64,000 nucleotides of DNA. It comes from DATARN01 sp963851105 (GTDB lineage Bacteria > Actinomycetota > Acidimicrobiia > Acidimicrobiales > Palsa-688). Position numbers and translations under genes: made by a program. Below, in pieces: positions 16,783-25,621 of this stretch. The stretch lies in contig CAWKNP010000011.1 in the NCBI GenBank assembly GCA_963851105.1, positions 51,300-115,299 on the forward strand, written 5' to 3'. The notes beneath the pieces are model-generated. The model did not search any database. It saw only the letters and a list, made by a program, of their open reading frames with translations, and was not told where the DNA came from. Position 1 is the first letter of the stretch, and every line of letters starts with the position of its first letter.

Positions 16783-16790
16783 CAATGCCC

Positions 16791-16816
16791 CAAATCACTA
16801 GTCATCTAGTGATTTG
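16791..16816. promoter_or_regulatory. Palindromic operator of the GntR-ABC operon
   Basis: A perfect 26-base inverted repeat with 11-base arms (CAAATCACTAG and CTAGTGATTTG) around TCAT. It is markedly AT-richer than the surroundings and lies eight bases before the regulator's start codon. Its position and symmetry fit a dimeric GntR protein binding its own promoter. Confidence 0.8.
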
Positions 16817-16841
16817 ACCAGAGGCAGCCCGAGTTGTCAAT

Positions 16842-16856
16842 CCGGCTCTCCGCCGG
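16842..16856 (-). terminator. Possible terminator after asnS
   Basis: A five-base stem CCGGC/GCCGG with a five-base loop lies just downstream of the asnS stop. There is no U tract, so it is a weak candidate that could separate asnS from the GntR operon. Confidence 0.3.
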
Positions 16857-16861
16857 CCGTA

Positions 16862-18280
16862 CTAAAAGTCGGCGTTGTTCGGCGTCCGGGGAAAAGGGAT
16901 CACGTCGCGGATGTTGTCCATTCCGGTGATATAGAGCAGGGTGCGTTCGAAGCCCAAACCGAACCCTGCGTGGGGAACCGTGCCATATCGCCGAAGGTCC
17001 CGGTACCACCCGTACGCCGACCGCGGCAATCCCACCTCGTCGAGCCTCTGGTCGAGGACATCCAGACGCTCTTCGCGTTGACTCCCACCTACGATCTCAC
17101 CGATCCCCGGGGCCAGGACGTCCATGGCGGCGACCGTCCGCCCGTCGTCGTTCAGGCGCATATAGAAGGCCTTGATCTCCTTCGGGTAGTCGGTCACGAC
17201 CACCGGCCTCCCGACCAGTTGCTCGGTCAGGTAGCGCTCGTGCTCGGCCTGCAGGTCGAGCCCCCACCCGACGGGGTATTCGAACGCCATGCCGCCCGCC
17301 ACGGCCTGCTCCAGCTTGGCCACGGCCGTCGTGTAATCCATTCGTTCAAAGTCGGCCTTGATGAGGGACTCCAACCGGGAAATGCAGTCGCTGTCGATCC
17401 GTTCGGCAAAGAAGGCCATGTCATCGCCTCGCTCGTCGAGGACGGCTTGGAAGATGTACTTGAGCAGGGCTTCGGCCAGATCGGCGTTGTCCGACAAATC
17501 GGCGAAGGCGATCTCCGGCTCGACCATCCAGAACTCTGCCAGGTGACGCTTCGTGTGGGAGTTCTCGGCTCGGAACGTGGGCCCGAATGTGTACACCTTG
17601 CTCATGGCCAGGCAGTAGCTCTCCACGTTGAGCTGCCCGGAGACCGTCAGGAACGTTTCCCGCCCGAAGAAATCCTGGGAGAAGTCAGCCTTCCCGTCCG
17701 GTGCCGTCGCGATGCCATTTACGAGGTCAAGCGTCGAGACGCGGAACATTGCTCCTGCCCCTTCGGCATCGTTGGCCGTGATGATGGGCGTATGTATCCA
17801 TACATACCCACGCTCGTCGAAAAACCGGTGAATGGCCATTGCCAGCGAGTGGCGGACGCGCATTACCGCCCCGAACGTATTGGTACGGACACGAAGGTGC
17901 GCGACGTCACGGAGGTATTCGAAGGAGTGCCGTTTCGGCGCCAGCGGATATGTTTGGGGGTCGTCCACCCAGCCGACCACTTCGACCGAGTCGGCGAGGA
18001 GCTCTACGGCCTGGCCGGCTCCAGCGGACGCAACGACCTGTCCGGTGGCGATCACAGAACATCCAGTTGTGATGCCGGTGATGTCGGTCTCGTAGTTGGG
18101 CAGCGAACCCCTGGCCACCACCTGGAGCGAGTCGAAGCAGGAGCCGTCGTTGACCGCGATGAAGGAGAGCCCACCTTCCGACTTGGATTGCCGGCGGGTC
18201 CGAACCCAACCCTTGACCGTCACGACGGTTCCGATCGAGCCGGGATCGGTCAGTACGGCGGCCACTGCGGTGTGCGACAT
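16862..18280 (-). CDS. asnS: Asparagine-tRNA ligase
   Basis: A 472-residue class IIb aminoacyl-tRNA synthetase that charges tRNA-Asn directly. An OB-fold anticodon domain (about 16-105: VTVKGWVRTRRQSKSEGGLS) precedes the catalytic core. Motif 2 reads FGPTFRAENSHTKRHLAEFW, and motif 3 GFGLGFERTLLYITG lies near the C terminus. The length and the missing Asp-specific insertion favour AsnRS over AspRS. ATG 18280 has a GGGGGAGAAG ribosome site. It is divergent from glnS. Most actinobacteria make Asn-tRNA by transamidation, so a direct AsnRS is notable. Parts of the gene are lower in GC than its neighbours. Confidence 0.95.
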   Translation of the reverse strand: MSHTAVAAVLTDPGSIGTVVTVKGWVRTRRQSKSEGGLSFIAVNDGSCFDSLQVVARGSLPNYETDITGITTGCSVIATGQVVASAGAGQAVELLADSVEVVGWVDDPQTYPLAPKRHSFEYLRDVAHLRVRTNTFGAVMRVRHSLAMAIHRFFDERGYVWIHTPIITANDAEGAGAMFRVSTLDLVNGIATAPDGKADFSQDFFGRETFLTVSGQLNVESYCLAMSKVYTFGPTFRAENSHTKRHLAEFWMVEPEIAFADLSDNADLAEALLKYIFQAVLDERGDDMAFFAERIDSDCISRLESLIKADFERMDYTTAVAKLEQAVAGGMAFEYPVGWGLDLQAEHERYLTEQLVGRPVVVTDYPKEIKAFYMRLNDDGRTVAAMDVLAPGIGEIVGGSQREERLDVLDQRLDEVGLPRSAYGWYRDLRRYGTVPHAGFGLGFERTLLYITGMDNIRDVIPFPRTPNNADF

Positions 18281-18307
18281 CACTTCTCCCCCTACCGGAA
18301 GGTCGCT

Positions 18308-18324
18308 GGTCACACTAGGTGACC
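18308..18324. promoter_or_regulatory. Inverted repeat at the asnS promoter
   Basis: GGTCAC-ACTAG-GTGACC, a perfect six-base inverted repeat. On the minus strand it overlaps a -10-like TAGTGT located before the asnS leader, so a repressor could bind here. The role is inferred from position only. Confidence 0.35.
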
Positions 18325-18415
18325 TCGCTCCCTGCGACAGGGGCGGGGGATCCCCGGACCGCCCTGGGGCGACCATTCCGCCGGCGCCCCCGAAGGCCAC
18401 CGCGGCGGTCGTGGG

Positions 18416-18421
18416 TACAGT
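18416..18421 (+). promoter_or_regulatory. -10 hexamer, leaderless glnS
   Basis: TACAGT lies eight bases before GTG 18430. No ribosome site is present between them, consistent with a leaderless mRNA. Confidence 0.45.
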
Positions 18422-18429
18422 GGCCGGAC

Positions 18430-20787
18430 GTGACCAGCGACGACCAGCCAGCGCCCGTCCGCTCGGACTTCATCCGCGACATCATCGACGAAGACCAGCG
18501 CTCCGGTACCAATGGCGGCCGGGTCGTGACCCGATTTCCCCCTGAACCGAACGGTTATCTGCACATCGGACATGCCAAGTCGATCTGCTTGAACTTCGGC
18601 ATCGCCGAACAATACGGGTCGCACGCCAACCTCCGATTCGACGACACCAACCCCGCCGAGGAGGACGTCGAATTTGTCGAGTCGATCCAGCGCGACGTTA
18701 CCTGGCTCGGGTTCTCGTTCGGAGAAAGGGCGCTCTACGCCTCCGATTACTTCGAGGAGATGTACCGGCTGGCCGAGCTCCTGATAACGCGGGGAGCCGC
18801 GTATGTAGACGAACTGAGCGACGAGCAGATCAGGGAATACCGGGGCAGCATCACGACAGCCGGCCAGCCCTCGCCGTATCGTGATCGCAGCGCCGAGGAT
18901 AACCTGGCGCGGTTCCGGCAGATGCGGTCGGGCGACGTGGCCGACGGGGCCGCGGTGCTGCGGGCGCGCATCGACATGAGCGCCGCCAACATGAAGATGC
19001 GCGACCCACTGCTCTACCGGGTTCGCCACGCTCACCACCAAAGGACCGGCGACGCGTGGCCCATCTACCCGATGTACGACTTCGCCCACCCCATCTCCGA
19101 CGCCATCGAGGGTGTCACCCACTCTCTCTGCACCCTGGAATTCGAGAACAACCGGGAGTTGTACGACTGGGTGATCGCGCACACCGGCGTGTCCGAACAG
19201 CACGGTTTCAGCCGACCCCAACAGATCGAATTCGCCCGCCTGAACCTCGATTACACGGTGATGAGCAAGCGCAAGCTGCGGCTGCTGGTCGACGGCGGCC
19301 ATGTCGCAGGATGGGACGATCCGAGGATGCCGACCATCGCGGGAATGCGGCGTCGGGGTTACCGTCCCGAGGCGATCCGTGCCTTCGCCGACCTGATCGG
19401 CGTGGCCAAAGTCAACTCGACGATCGATTTGGCCAAGCTCGAGTTCTGCGTCCGTGACGACCTGAACTGGACGGCGCCGCGGGTGATGGGGGTGCTCCGC
19501 CCGCTGCCGGTGACGATCACCTCGTGGCCGGTGGACGACGTCGAGGAACTGTCAAGCCCCTTTTTCCCGCCTGATGTGGGCAAACCGGGCGAGCGGGCGG
19601 TGCCATTCGGGCGGGAGATCCTGATCGACCGGGACGACTTCTCGGTCGATCCCCCCACGGGCTACCAGCGGCTGGCGCCGGGGCGCACGGTCCGGTTGCG
19701 GCACGGCTACTGCATCACCTGCGACGAGGTGATCGAAGAAGGCGGCGAGATCATCGGGCTACGCGCCCACCACATTCCTGACACGGTCGGCAAGGCCCCA
19801 CCCGACGTCAAGGTGTGGGGTGTCATCCACTGGGTGTCGGCGCCGCACGCGGTCCCGGCCGAAGTGCGCCTCTACGACCGGCTGTTCACGGTAGCCCGCC
19901 CCGAGGACACCGATGGGGAGATGACCGAGGCCCTCAACCCTGACTCCCTTCAGGTCGTGCGCGGCGCCATGCTCGAGCCCAGCCTGGCCGGCGCCGAGCC
20001 CGGCAGCCGGTGGCAACTCGAGCGGCTCGGCTACTTCGTGGTCGACAGCGAGGACTCGGGCCCGGCGATGCCGGTGCTCAACCGCATCGTCACCTTGCGC
20101 GACTCGTGGCAGGGTGGCAAGAAGGGCTCGCCGCCATCGCCTGCCGCGACCGCTGCGGACGACGCGACGCGGGCCCGGTCGGCCAAGGCGACGACCCGCC
20201 AGCCCAAGAAGAGCCGCCCCGATTACCGCGCCGAGGCCCGCCTGCGCGATCCGGTGCTTGCCGATCGCCTCGCGGAGTGGCCGGTGGCGCACGGGATCTC
20301 AGAGACCGACGCCGATTTGCTGAGCGGCGATCGGGCGACCGGAGACCTGTTCGCCCAGGCGGTGGCCGTCGGGGCGCCGGCGAGGGCGGTGGCCCGCTGG
20401 ATCATCAATGAGCTGCCCCACGAACTGGACGACGGTGACATGGCTGCCAGCCCGATCACCGGCGCGGCGCTGGGGGCACTCGTCATCGCCGCCGAGTCCG
20501 GTGCCGTGAGCGGCCCCGCCGCCAAGGAAGTCCTGGCCGAGCTGGTCCGCCGAGGCGGCGACCCGGAGGAGATCATCGCCTCCCGCGGCCTGGCGCAGGT
20601 CAATGACGAAGCGGCTATCAACGCCATCGTCGACCAGGTCCTCGCGGCCAACTCCGACAAGGTGGACCTCTACCGAGCGGGCAAGAGCGCGTTGCTCGGG
20701 TTCTTCGTCGGCCAGGTCGTTCGGGCCTCGCACGGCAGGGCAAATCCTCAGGTCGCACAGAGGCTGCTTCTCGCCCGCCTCGGGTGA
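18430..20787 (+). CDS. glnS: Glutamine-tRNA ligase with C-terminal YqeY domain
   Basis: A 785-residue class I synthetase that charges tRNA-Gln directly. The HIGH motif is in PEPNGYLHIGHAKS (residues 45-48), the KMSKS loop is VMSKRKL (about 280), and the two anticodon-binding barrels run to about residue 560. A Lys/Ala-rich linker leads to a YqeY/GatB-like tRNA-binding domain (about 600-785), the arrangement known from Deinococcus GlnRS. GTG 18430 is chosen because a TACAGT hexamer lies eight bases upstream; earlier in-frame codons give an Arg/Pro-rich extension not seen in the family. It is divergent from asnS. Confidence 0.94.
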   Translation: MTSDDQPAPVRSDFIRDIIDEDQRSGTNGGRVVTRFPPEPNGYLHIGHAKSICLNFGIAEQYGSHANLRFDDTNPAEEDVEFVESIQRDVTWLGFSFGERALYASDYFEEMYRLAELLITRGAAYVDELSDEQIREYRGSITTAGQPSPYRDRSAEDNLARFRQMRSGDVADGAAVLRARIDMSAANMKMRDPLLYRVRHAHHQRTGDAWPIYPMYDFAHPISDAIEGVTHSLCTLEFENNRELYDWVIAHTGVSEQHGFSRPQQIEFARLNLDYTVMSKRKLRLLVDGGHVAGWDDPRMPTIAGMRRRGYRPEAIRAFADLIGVAKVNSTIDLAKLEFCVRDDLNWTAPRVMGVLRPLPVTITSWPVDDVEELSSPFFPPDVGKPGERAVPFGREILIDRDDFSVDPPTGYQRLAPGRTVRLRHGYCITCDEVIEEGGEIIGLRAHHIPDTVGKAPPDVKVWGVIHWVSAPHAVPAEVRLYDRLFTVARPEDTDGEMTEALNPDSLQVVRGAMLEPSLAGAEPGSRWQLERLGYFVVDSEDSGPAMPVLNRIVTLRDSWQGGKKGSPPSPAATAADDATRARSAKATTRQPKKSRPDYRAEARLRDPVLADRLAEWPVAHGISETDADLLSGDRATGDLFAQAVAVGAPARAVARWIINELPHELDDGDMAASPITGAALGALVIAAESGAVSGPAAKEVLAELVRRGGDPEEIIASRGLAQVNDEAAINAIVDQVLAANSDKVDLYRAGKSALLGFFVGQVVRASHGRANPQVAQRLLLARLG

Positions 20788-20927
20788 CGGGCCGCTCCCG
20801 GCGCGCCACGCCGGTGGGCGCCATGACGCCCGTTGCGGGGCAGAGCGGGAAAAAAAGGGGGCGGCGAAAGCGCCGGGCGATCCCCGATGCCTCACGTTCC
20901 GGGCCGCGGCCCCCGCCTTCGTCGCCC

Positions 20928-21791
20928 CTAGGAGGCTCGTTTCTCCCAGCGAAATCGGGTACGGGCGATGAAGGCGAAGATGACGAACCAAATGGCGAGG
21001 TTCAGGTAGGCGGGTGCCGCGGCCCCGATGGCGTGAAGGCCGTGCACCGAGGCCGGCACCTGGTCCACTGACGCGGCGTGGCCCACCGAAGCGGGGGTCA
21101 CGATCCTGTGCGTGTGGAAGTAGTCGAAGCCCAGGTATCCGGCCCGGATGGCGTCGAGGAGCCACCGCAGCGGGAAGATGTTGGCGACGGTCTTGAGGAA
21201 CGCCGGCTCGCTGGTGAAAGGGAAAAAGACTCCCGAGATGAACTGGAGAGTCAGGAACGGAAGTTGGACCACTGCTGGTCCCGAGTCGGCATTGGGGATG
21301 AACGCGGTGAACGCGATCCCGGCCATCGTGAAAACAATGATCCCCATGATCACAATGAGGACGAACGCCAGAGGATTCTGAGGCAGCGGTGTATTGAACG
21401 CCACCCGGCCCAGGGTCAGAATGATGACGACCTGGATGATGACGATAACCACCGAATTAAGAATCTTGGCCCCGAAGAGGGCGGATGCGGGCAGCGGCGT
21501 GCCCCGGAACCGTTTGAGAACCAGAAGATCGCGTTGATACACGAGGCTGACGGCGAGATTGGCAAACGTCGACGAGAGCAGCGACACGCCGATCATCCCC
21601 GCCACGAAGTACGACGTGTACGGCACGGCGTTGGATCCGACATTTCCGTTGCCGCTGAACAATAAGGAGAACAGGACCACGAAGATGATCGGAAGGGCGA
21701 AGTTGAAGATCGCCGCCTGGCGGTTGCGCCAGAACAACTTCTGCTCCAACCGGAACTGCGACGCCGTCAGCGCCAACGTCGAGGTGCTCAT
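20928..21791 (-). CDS. ABC-2 type exporter permease
   Basis: A 287-residue membrane protein with six predicted helices and the ABC-2 layout: N-terminal cytosolic stretch FRLEQKLFWRNRQAAIFNF, then helices around LPIIFVVLFSLLF and the conserved LQFISGVFFPF region near the last third. It is the membrane part of a DrrAB-like drug or lipid exporter. Its ATG overlaps the ATPase stop by four bases. A His-containing extracytoplasmic loop (about 225-260) precedes the final helix. It converges with glnS across 140 bp. Confidence 0.88.
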   Translation of the reverse strand: MSTSTLALTASQFRLEQKLFWRNRQAAIFNFALPIIFVVLFSLLFSGNGNVGSNAVPYTSYFVAGMIGVSLLSSTFANLAVSLVYQRDLLVLKRFRGTPLPASALFGAKILNSVVIVIIQVVIILTLGRVAFNTPLPQNPLAFVLIVIMGIIVFTMAGIAFTAFIPNADSGPAVVQLPFLTLQFISGVFFPFTSEPAFLKTVANIFPLRWLLDAIRAGYLGFDYFHTHRIVTPASVGHAASVDQVPASVHGLHAIGAAAPAYLNLAIWFVIFAFIARTRFRWEKRAS

Positions 21792-22714
21792 GGGGCGCCT
21801 CCCGTGTCCGTCTCGCCGATGATAGAGAGGTAGGTGTCCTCCAGGGTCCGCCTCTCGACGCGAAATCCGACCAGTTCCAATGACCGTTCGAGGGCCCATC
21901 CGGTTATTGTGTGCGTGGCCGCGACGAGGTCACGAGTGGTGATCGAAACCTGATCTTCAACCACGTCGAGCGTCGCGTCGGGCGGCAGCGGGGGCAGGTC
22001 GGCGGTCGACAGGCCGTCGGGAATGCCGAAGTGGATCGTCCCGGGAGCCGATTCTCGCCCGCCGATGTCCTCCGGCGAGCCCTCGGCCACGATCTTCCCG
22101 CCTGCAATGATCAGAATCCGATCGGACAGCCGCTGCGCCTCGTCGAGGTAGTGGGTCGTGAGAAACAGGGTCATGCCATCGTGCACCAGGCCGTCGATCA
22201 ACTCCCACGCCGACCGGCGGGCAGAAGGGTCGAATCCTGTGGTCGGCTCGTCGAGGAACAGCACCTCGGGCCGTCCGACGATTCCGAGAGCCAGGTCGAG
22301 GCGGCGGGATTCACCTCCCGAGAGATTCTTGGCGCGTACATTGCGCCGGCTCTCGAGGCCGACGGCAACGATCACCTCCTCGGCGGAGCGCGGACGCTGG
22401 TAGAAGCGCCGCCACGCCTCGACGAGCTCCTGCACGGTCAGCTCTTCGGGGAATCCCGCCTCTTGGAGCACGATCCCGACCCGACGTCGGAGCTGACTAC
22501 CGGCGGTGGTGGGAGAAAGCCCAAGCACCTCGACGGACCCCGCCGTCGGTGCGCGGTAACCCTCGAGGATTTCTACCGTGGTCGTCTTGCCGGCGCCGTT
22601 GGGGCCGAGGAACGCGACCGCCTCGCCCACCTCGACGGTGAAGTCGATGCCCCGGACGGCCTCGTACTCTCCGTAGGACTTGTGCAGTCCCCGCACCGTG
22701 ATGGCAGCTGTCAT
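21788..22714 (-). CDS. ABC exporter ATP-binding protein (DrrA-like)
   Basis: A 308-residue ATPase with Walker A GPNGAGKTT (about 38-46), signature LSGGESRRLDLAL, Walker B VLFLDEPTTGFD and switch histidine in LTTHYLDEA. A C-terminal domain of about 90 residues follows, as in daunorubicin-type exporters. The LSGGE(S) form with Arg-Arg after it is slightly unusual. It pairs with the permease gene downstream by a four-base overlap. No regulator is adjacent. Substrate is unknown. Confidence 0.92.
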   Translation of the reverse strand: MTAAITVRGLHKSYGEYEAVRGIDFTVEVGEAVAFLGPNGAGKTTTVEILEGYRAPTAGSVEVLGLSPTTAGSQLRRRVGIVLQEAGFPEELTVQELVEAWRRFYQRPRSAEEVIVAVGLESRRNVRAKNLSGGESRRLDLALGIVGRPEVLFLDEPTTGFDPSARRSAWELIDGLVHDGMTLFLTTHYLDEAQRLSDRILIIAGGKIVAEGSPEDIGGRESAPGTIHFGIPDGLSTADLPPLPPDATLDVVEDQVSITTRDLVAATHTITGWALERSLELVGFRVERRTLEDTYLSIIGETDTGGAP

Positions 22715-22925
22715 GCCCAGGGTCCGAAGACGCGCTCGTCCACGATTGCGACGCCTGCGAACCGGGTCACGATGGCGATGCCGGATACCCTACGACAAAC
22801 CATTTCGCAAAACGAACGATGGCGACATCACGTCAAATTGCTATCGAATGACCTCCGCTCCTGGCCGCAACTAGGCTGTGGCCGGCGTCGCCTGATCGGG
22901 CGGTTCGATGACAGGGGGACCTCAG

Positions 22926-23183
22926 ATGGCCAGTGCCGGCGGCGGGAGTGGGTTTCGGGTCCGACCGGCGACCATGCTCCTCGTGCTACTCGGCGTGGCC
23001 TTGTTCGCGCTCGCCGTCTACTACTTCGTGACCCCGGCGGGCTCACTGCCGTCGATACTCCCCGGTCATCAGGCCGGGTCATCCCACCATCACACCAAAC
23101 ACGGGATCGCAGTCGCCGGGCTTGGGGTTCTCGCCTTGGTCGGAGCATGGTTCTCCACGAACCCTTCTCAGAAACGAACGTAG
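22926..23183 (+). CDS. Small two-helix membrane protein
   Basis: An 85-residue protein with a glycine-rich start, a helix at about 17-36 (MLLVLLGVALFALAVYYFVT), a polar loop containing a HHHTKHG histidine cluster and a second helix at about 60-78. ATG 22926 follows AGGGGGACC; an in-frame ATG at 22908 is also possible. The histidine cluster could bind metal, but this is speculation. I recognise no family. It stands alone after the divergent ABC exporter operon. Confidence 0.6.
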   Translation: MASAGGGSGFRVRPATMLLVLLGVALFALAVYYFVTPAGSLPSILPGHQAGSSHHHTKHGIAVAGLGVLALVGAWFSTNPSQKRT

Positions 23184-23377
23184 AAGGCGGACAACGGTGG
23201 GGCGGCTATTTCGCTCCGATAGAGCCAGACCATCGCCGGCGGTGTCGCTGCCCTCACAACCGCGGGGACGACCTCGAGACATGACGACGGGACCCGGCCC
23301 GGGAGCTCCGTGAGGGGGTAGTGGGTCGGCCTCGCTGGCCCGGGATGGTAAGTCCGCCAGTGCTGTCAACGTTGACG

Positions 23378-23450
23378 TGGGCCCGGCAGGGATCGAACCT
23401 GCGACCAAAGGATTATGAGTCCCCCGCTCTGACCACTGAGCTACGAGCCC
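23378..23450 (-). tRNA. tRNA with CAU anticodon (Ile2 or elongator Met)
   Basis: A 73-base cloverleaf: acceptor stem GGGCTCG/CGGGCCC (one G-U pair), D stem GCTC/GAGC, anticodon loop CTCATAA and T stem GCAGG/CCTGC with TTCGATC loop. No CCA is encoded. The anticodon is CAU. The D loop and the variable region (TTTGGTCGC) resemble tRNA-Ile2, whose C34 is changed to lysidine, more than elongator Met, but I cannot decide by eye. A decayed integrase lies 150 bp from its 5' side. Confidence 0.92.
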
Positions 23451-23599
23451 TTGTCGCTGGTCACGCCATACTTCCTGCCTCTCGGTCCGACCAGTTGGGA
23501 CAATTAAGAAAAGTTCGCTGCAATGTACCCGTGAAGGACAGTCTGACCCCCGTCACAACCAGGAGTCTGGCGACTCCGGGTCCATGTCGGCAACAACCC

Positions 23600-24099
23600 A
23601 AAGGTAAACCGATCCACCGATCACAGACCTTCCACGAGCCCAAGAGAGACAACAAGAAGGCAGCCTCGAGGGTGCCGAGTTGGCCCTAGCAAGGTACGCG
23701 ATCGACGTCATGGCGGACGTTTTCGGCCGCGGCAAGGTCATGATCGAGCAGCTCTTCTTCCACTGGATCGCCCAGATCGGGCCGAGCGCAAGGCGTGCAC
23801 CATCAAGGGCTACCAGTCGAAGTTCGACAGCCGGCTCGGACTGGCCTTCGGCGCCACCCGGCTCGACAAGCCCACTTCGAAGCATCTCGACCGGCAGCAC
23901 CGGGGGTGGCTCGAGGGGGGTTTCTCCGACCAGCGTCCACCACTGCCATGCCATCCTCGTTGCGGCCCTTAATCAGGCGTGAAGTGAAGCCTGCGGCCCG
24001 ATCATGCGGACCCAGCGGTCACCCTTTGGATCTATGCCCACGCGTTCAAGGTCCAGGACAGGCGCCGCCGACGCCATCGGCCCGTCCCTCTCCGACTGA
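23600..24099 (+). pseudogene. Decayed tyrosine recombinase (phage-type integrase)
   Basis: Pieces of one integrase occur in order but in changing frames: SQTFHEPKRDNKKAASRV (from about 23620), then MIEQLFFHWIAQI (about 23740), ERKACTIKGYQSKFDSRLGL with FGATRLDKPTSKHLD (about 23784-23860), SPTSVHHCHAILVAALNQA (ending about 23980), and finally DPAVTLWIYAHAF with AADAIGPSLSD and stop at 24099. The last piece holds the catalytic tyrosine motif. At least four frameshifts and a loss of most of the catalytic domain make it nonfunctional. It marks an old insertion near the CAU tRNA. Confidence 0.8.
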
Positions 24100-24175
24100 T
24101 CCTTTCGGACAATTCCGATAACGGCCATTGTCGAGAGGTGCGACTATGCCCGGGGGCGGACGAGGGGGAAATCGG

Positions 24176-24571
24176 ATGAAGCGCTGGATTGTACTCGGGA
24201 TGGTGCCAATGGTGGCATTGAGCCTCGGCTGTGGAGCCAGCAAGAAGGCGAGTCAAACGACCACGACGGTCAGCACGTCGACAACGACCTCGACGACGGT
24301 GACTGTTTCCGCCGCGACCACGACCGTCACGGCGGCGTCGACAGCGGCGCCAGTGACCACAGCACGGCCTACGACCGTTGCACCTCAGGTGACGGCCCCG
24401 CCGACCACCAGGGCCACGGTCCCGCCGACGACCGCCGCGCCAGTCGTTACTACCGTCGCCGGCCCCCCGGGCAACCCTCTCGCGTTGTGTAACGACGGCA
24501 CCTACAGCTACGCAGCACATCACCAGGGCGCCTGCTCGCACCACGGTGGCGTCATGGTTTTCTACCGCTGA
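24176..24571 (+). CDS. Lipoprotein with DUF3761 domain
   Basis: A 131-residue predicted lipoprotein. The signal peptide ends in LSLGCG, a lipobox that would place the mature Cys at residue 18. Then comes a Thr/Ala/Pro stalk of about 75 residues and a C-terminal DUF3761-like module (LCNDGTYSYAAHHQGACSHH then GGVMVFYR). Such domains are found on secreted proteins, but their role is unknown. ATG 24176 follows GAGGGGG; in-frame ATG 24146 is possible. It begins 77 bases after the integrase remnant and might be former cargo. Confidence 0.75.
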   Translation: MKRWIVLGMVPMVALSLGCGASKKASQTTTTVSTSTTTSTTVTVSAATTTVTAASTAAPVTTARPTTVAPQVTAPPTTRATVPPTTAAPVVTTVAGPPGNPLALCNDGTYSYAAHHQGACSHHGGVMVFYR

Positions 24572-24856
24572 TGACGCTCGACCGGTTTCGATAGGGGAAG
24601 TCTCGGCCAGAACGGACGGTGGCTTACGAGATCCGCTACTAGCTCGACGTCGATACATTCGCAGGCGCCACTCGACCGGAGCGGTGCATGAAGACGTGAA
24701 CCCCAACCACGACCTTGGTGGCGATGTTCGGCCCCGACAACAGGCGACAGGCCCTCGAAAAACGACAGCTGGACGAGGAGGTCCCAGGGCGCTGCCGCTC
24801 CTACGGTGAGGTTGTTCGCCTGGCGGGCACCGAGGGGCATCGACCCCGTCAGGTGC
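24572..24856. other. Intergenic interval without recognisable features
   Basis: Between two convergent small envelope-protein genes (about 285 bp). I find no gene, RNA or strong hairpin here. Confidence 0.4.
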
Positions 24857-25078
24857 CTATCGTGACGGACCGCTCGGGACCACCGGGTCGGTAGTACGGC
24901 GGGCGACGGCAAGAAGAATGGCGCCCACCAAAAGTGATACGAAGCCGATGAGCGCCCACGCCCACGAGGGCATTCGCCAGGGCGTTACCCCATTCTTCTT
25001 GCGGAAGGCTTCGGACTCGCGATACGCGATCACGGCAACCAGGCCGCCGAAAACGATGAAAATCAGGAACCCGAGCAC
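24857..25078 (-). CDS. Small two-helix membrane protein
   Basis: A 73-residue protein with helices at about 2-18 (LGFLIFIVFGGLVAVIAY) and 41-60 (WAWALIGFVSLLVGAILLAV), separated by a charged loop RESEAFRKKNGVTPWRMPS. It starts at GTG 25078. The two-helix architecture resembles many actinobacterial small membrane proteins without known function. It is convergent with the DUF3761 lipoprotein gene. Reality as a gene is supported by the clean hydrophobic pattern. Confidence 0.6.
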   Translation of the reverse strand: MLGFLIFIVFGGLVAVIAYRESEAFRKKNGVTPWRMPSWAWALIGFVSLLVGAILLAVARRTTDPVVPSGPSR

Positions 25079-25395
25079 ACTGACCTATCGACGTGTAGTC
25101 CCCCTTCTGGAGTGTTTTTTGCGCCCGTGCATCACCGGCTCGTGGCGTCGGGCAGCACACCCCCGCCCGAGACCGCCTCGACATCGTTGCCGGCACCATT
25201 CGAGCCCACGCTCGCTCGCCGTGTGGGGAACGCAGAACCCCTCACGCCCTCGTCCTGGGCCCGATCCAAGGTCGGGCACCGTTGGCACAGGGCTCGACCC
25301 TCAACCGATCGCGATCTGATGGCCAACACCGCCCCGGGAGGGGCATCGGCCGCTTTGGGCCGCCCGCTTCGAACTTGCCTCTTGGTCCTTGGGTG
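25079..25395. other. Interval upstream of the small membrane protein and downstream of tRNA-Asn
   Basis: 317 bp without a supported gene. The promoter of the small membrane protein gene should lie near its left end; I see no clear hexamers or hairpins. Confidence 0.4.
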
Positions 25396-25468
25396 CTCGG
25401 GGGGTGGGACTCGAACCCACAACCTTTGGCTTAACAGGCCACCGCTCTGCCGATTGAGCTACCCCCGA
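25396..25468 (-). tRNA. tRNA-Asn (GUU)
   Basis: A 73-base cloverleaf with acceptor TCGGGGG/CCCCCGA, D stem GCTC/GAGC, anticodon loop CTGTTAA (anticodon GUU), T stem GTGGG/CCCAC and discriminator G. No CCA is encoded. It fits the AsnRS encoded in the same window. Confidence 0.95.
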
Positions 25469-25621
25469 AGGACCAAGGCACGATAGCAGTGCCTCGGGCC
25501 GGATTAGCCCACTCCGATCGCCCGCAGGCCGCGAGGTCGCGGTGTTCGGGCCCGGCCGGACCAACGTTCGGTGGTGCCCGGGCCCTGGTGCCAGGGCCGC
25601 GGATCGGCTACAACAGGAGGC

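Noticed and set aside
18281..18429. T-box leader before asnS or glnS
   Set aside because: The leaders are too short and lack the T-box sequence and antiterminator; glnS appears leaderless.
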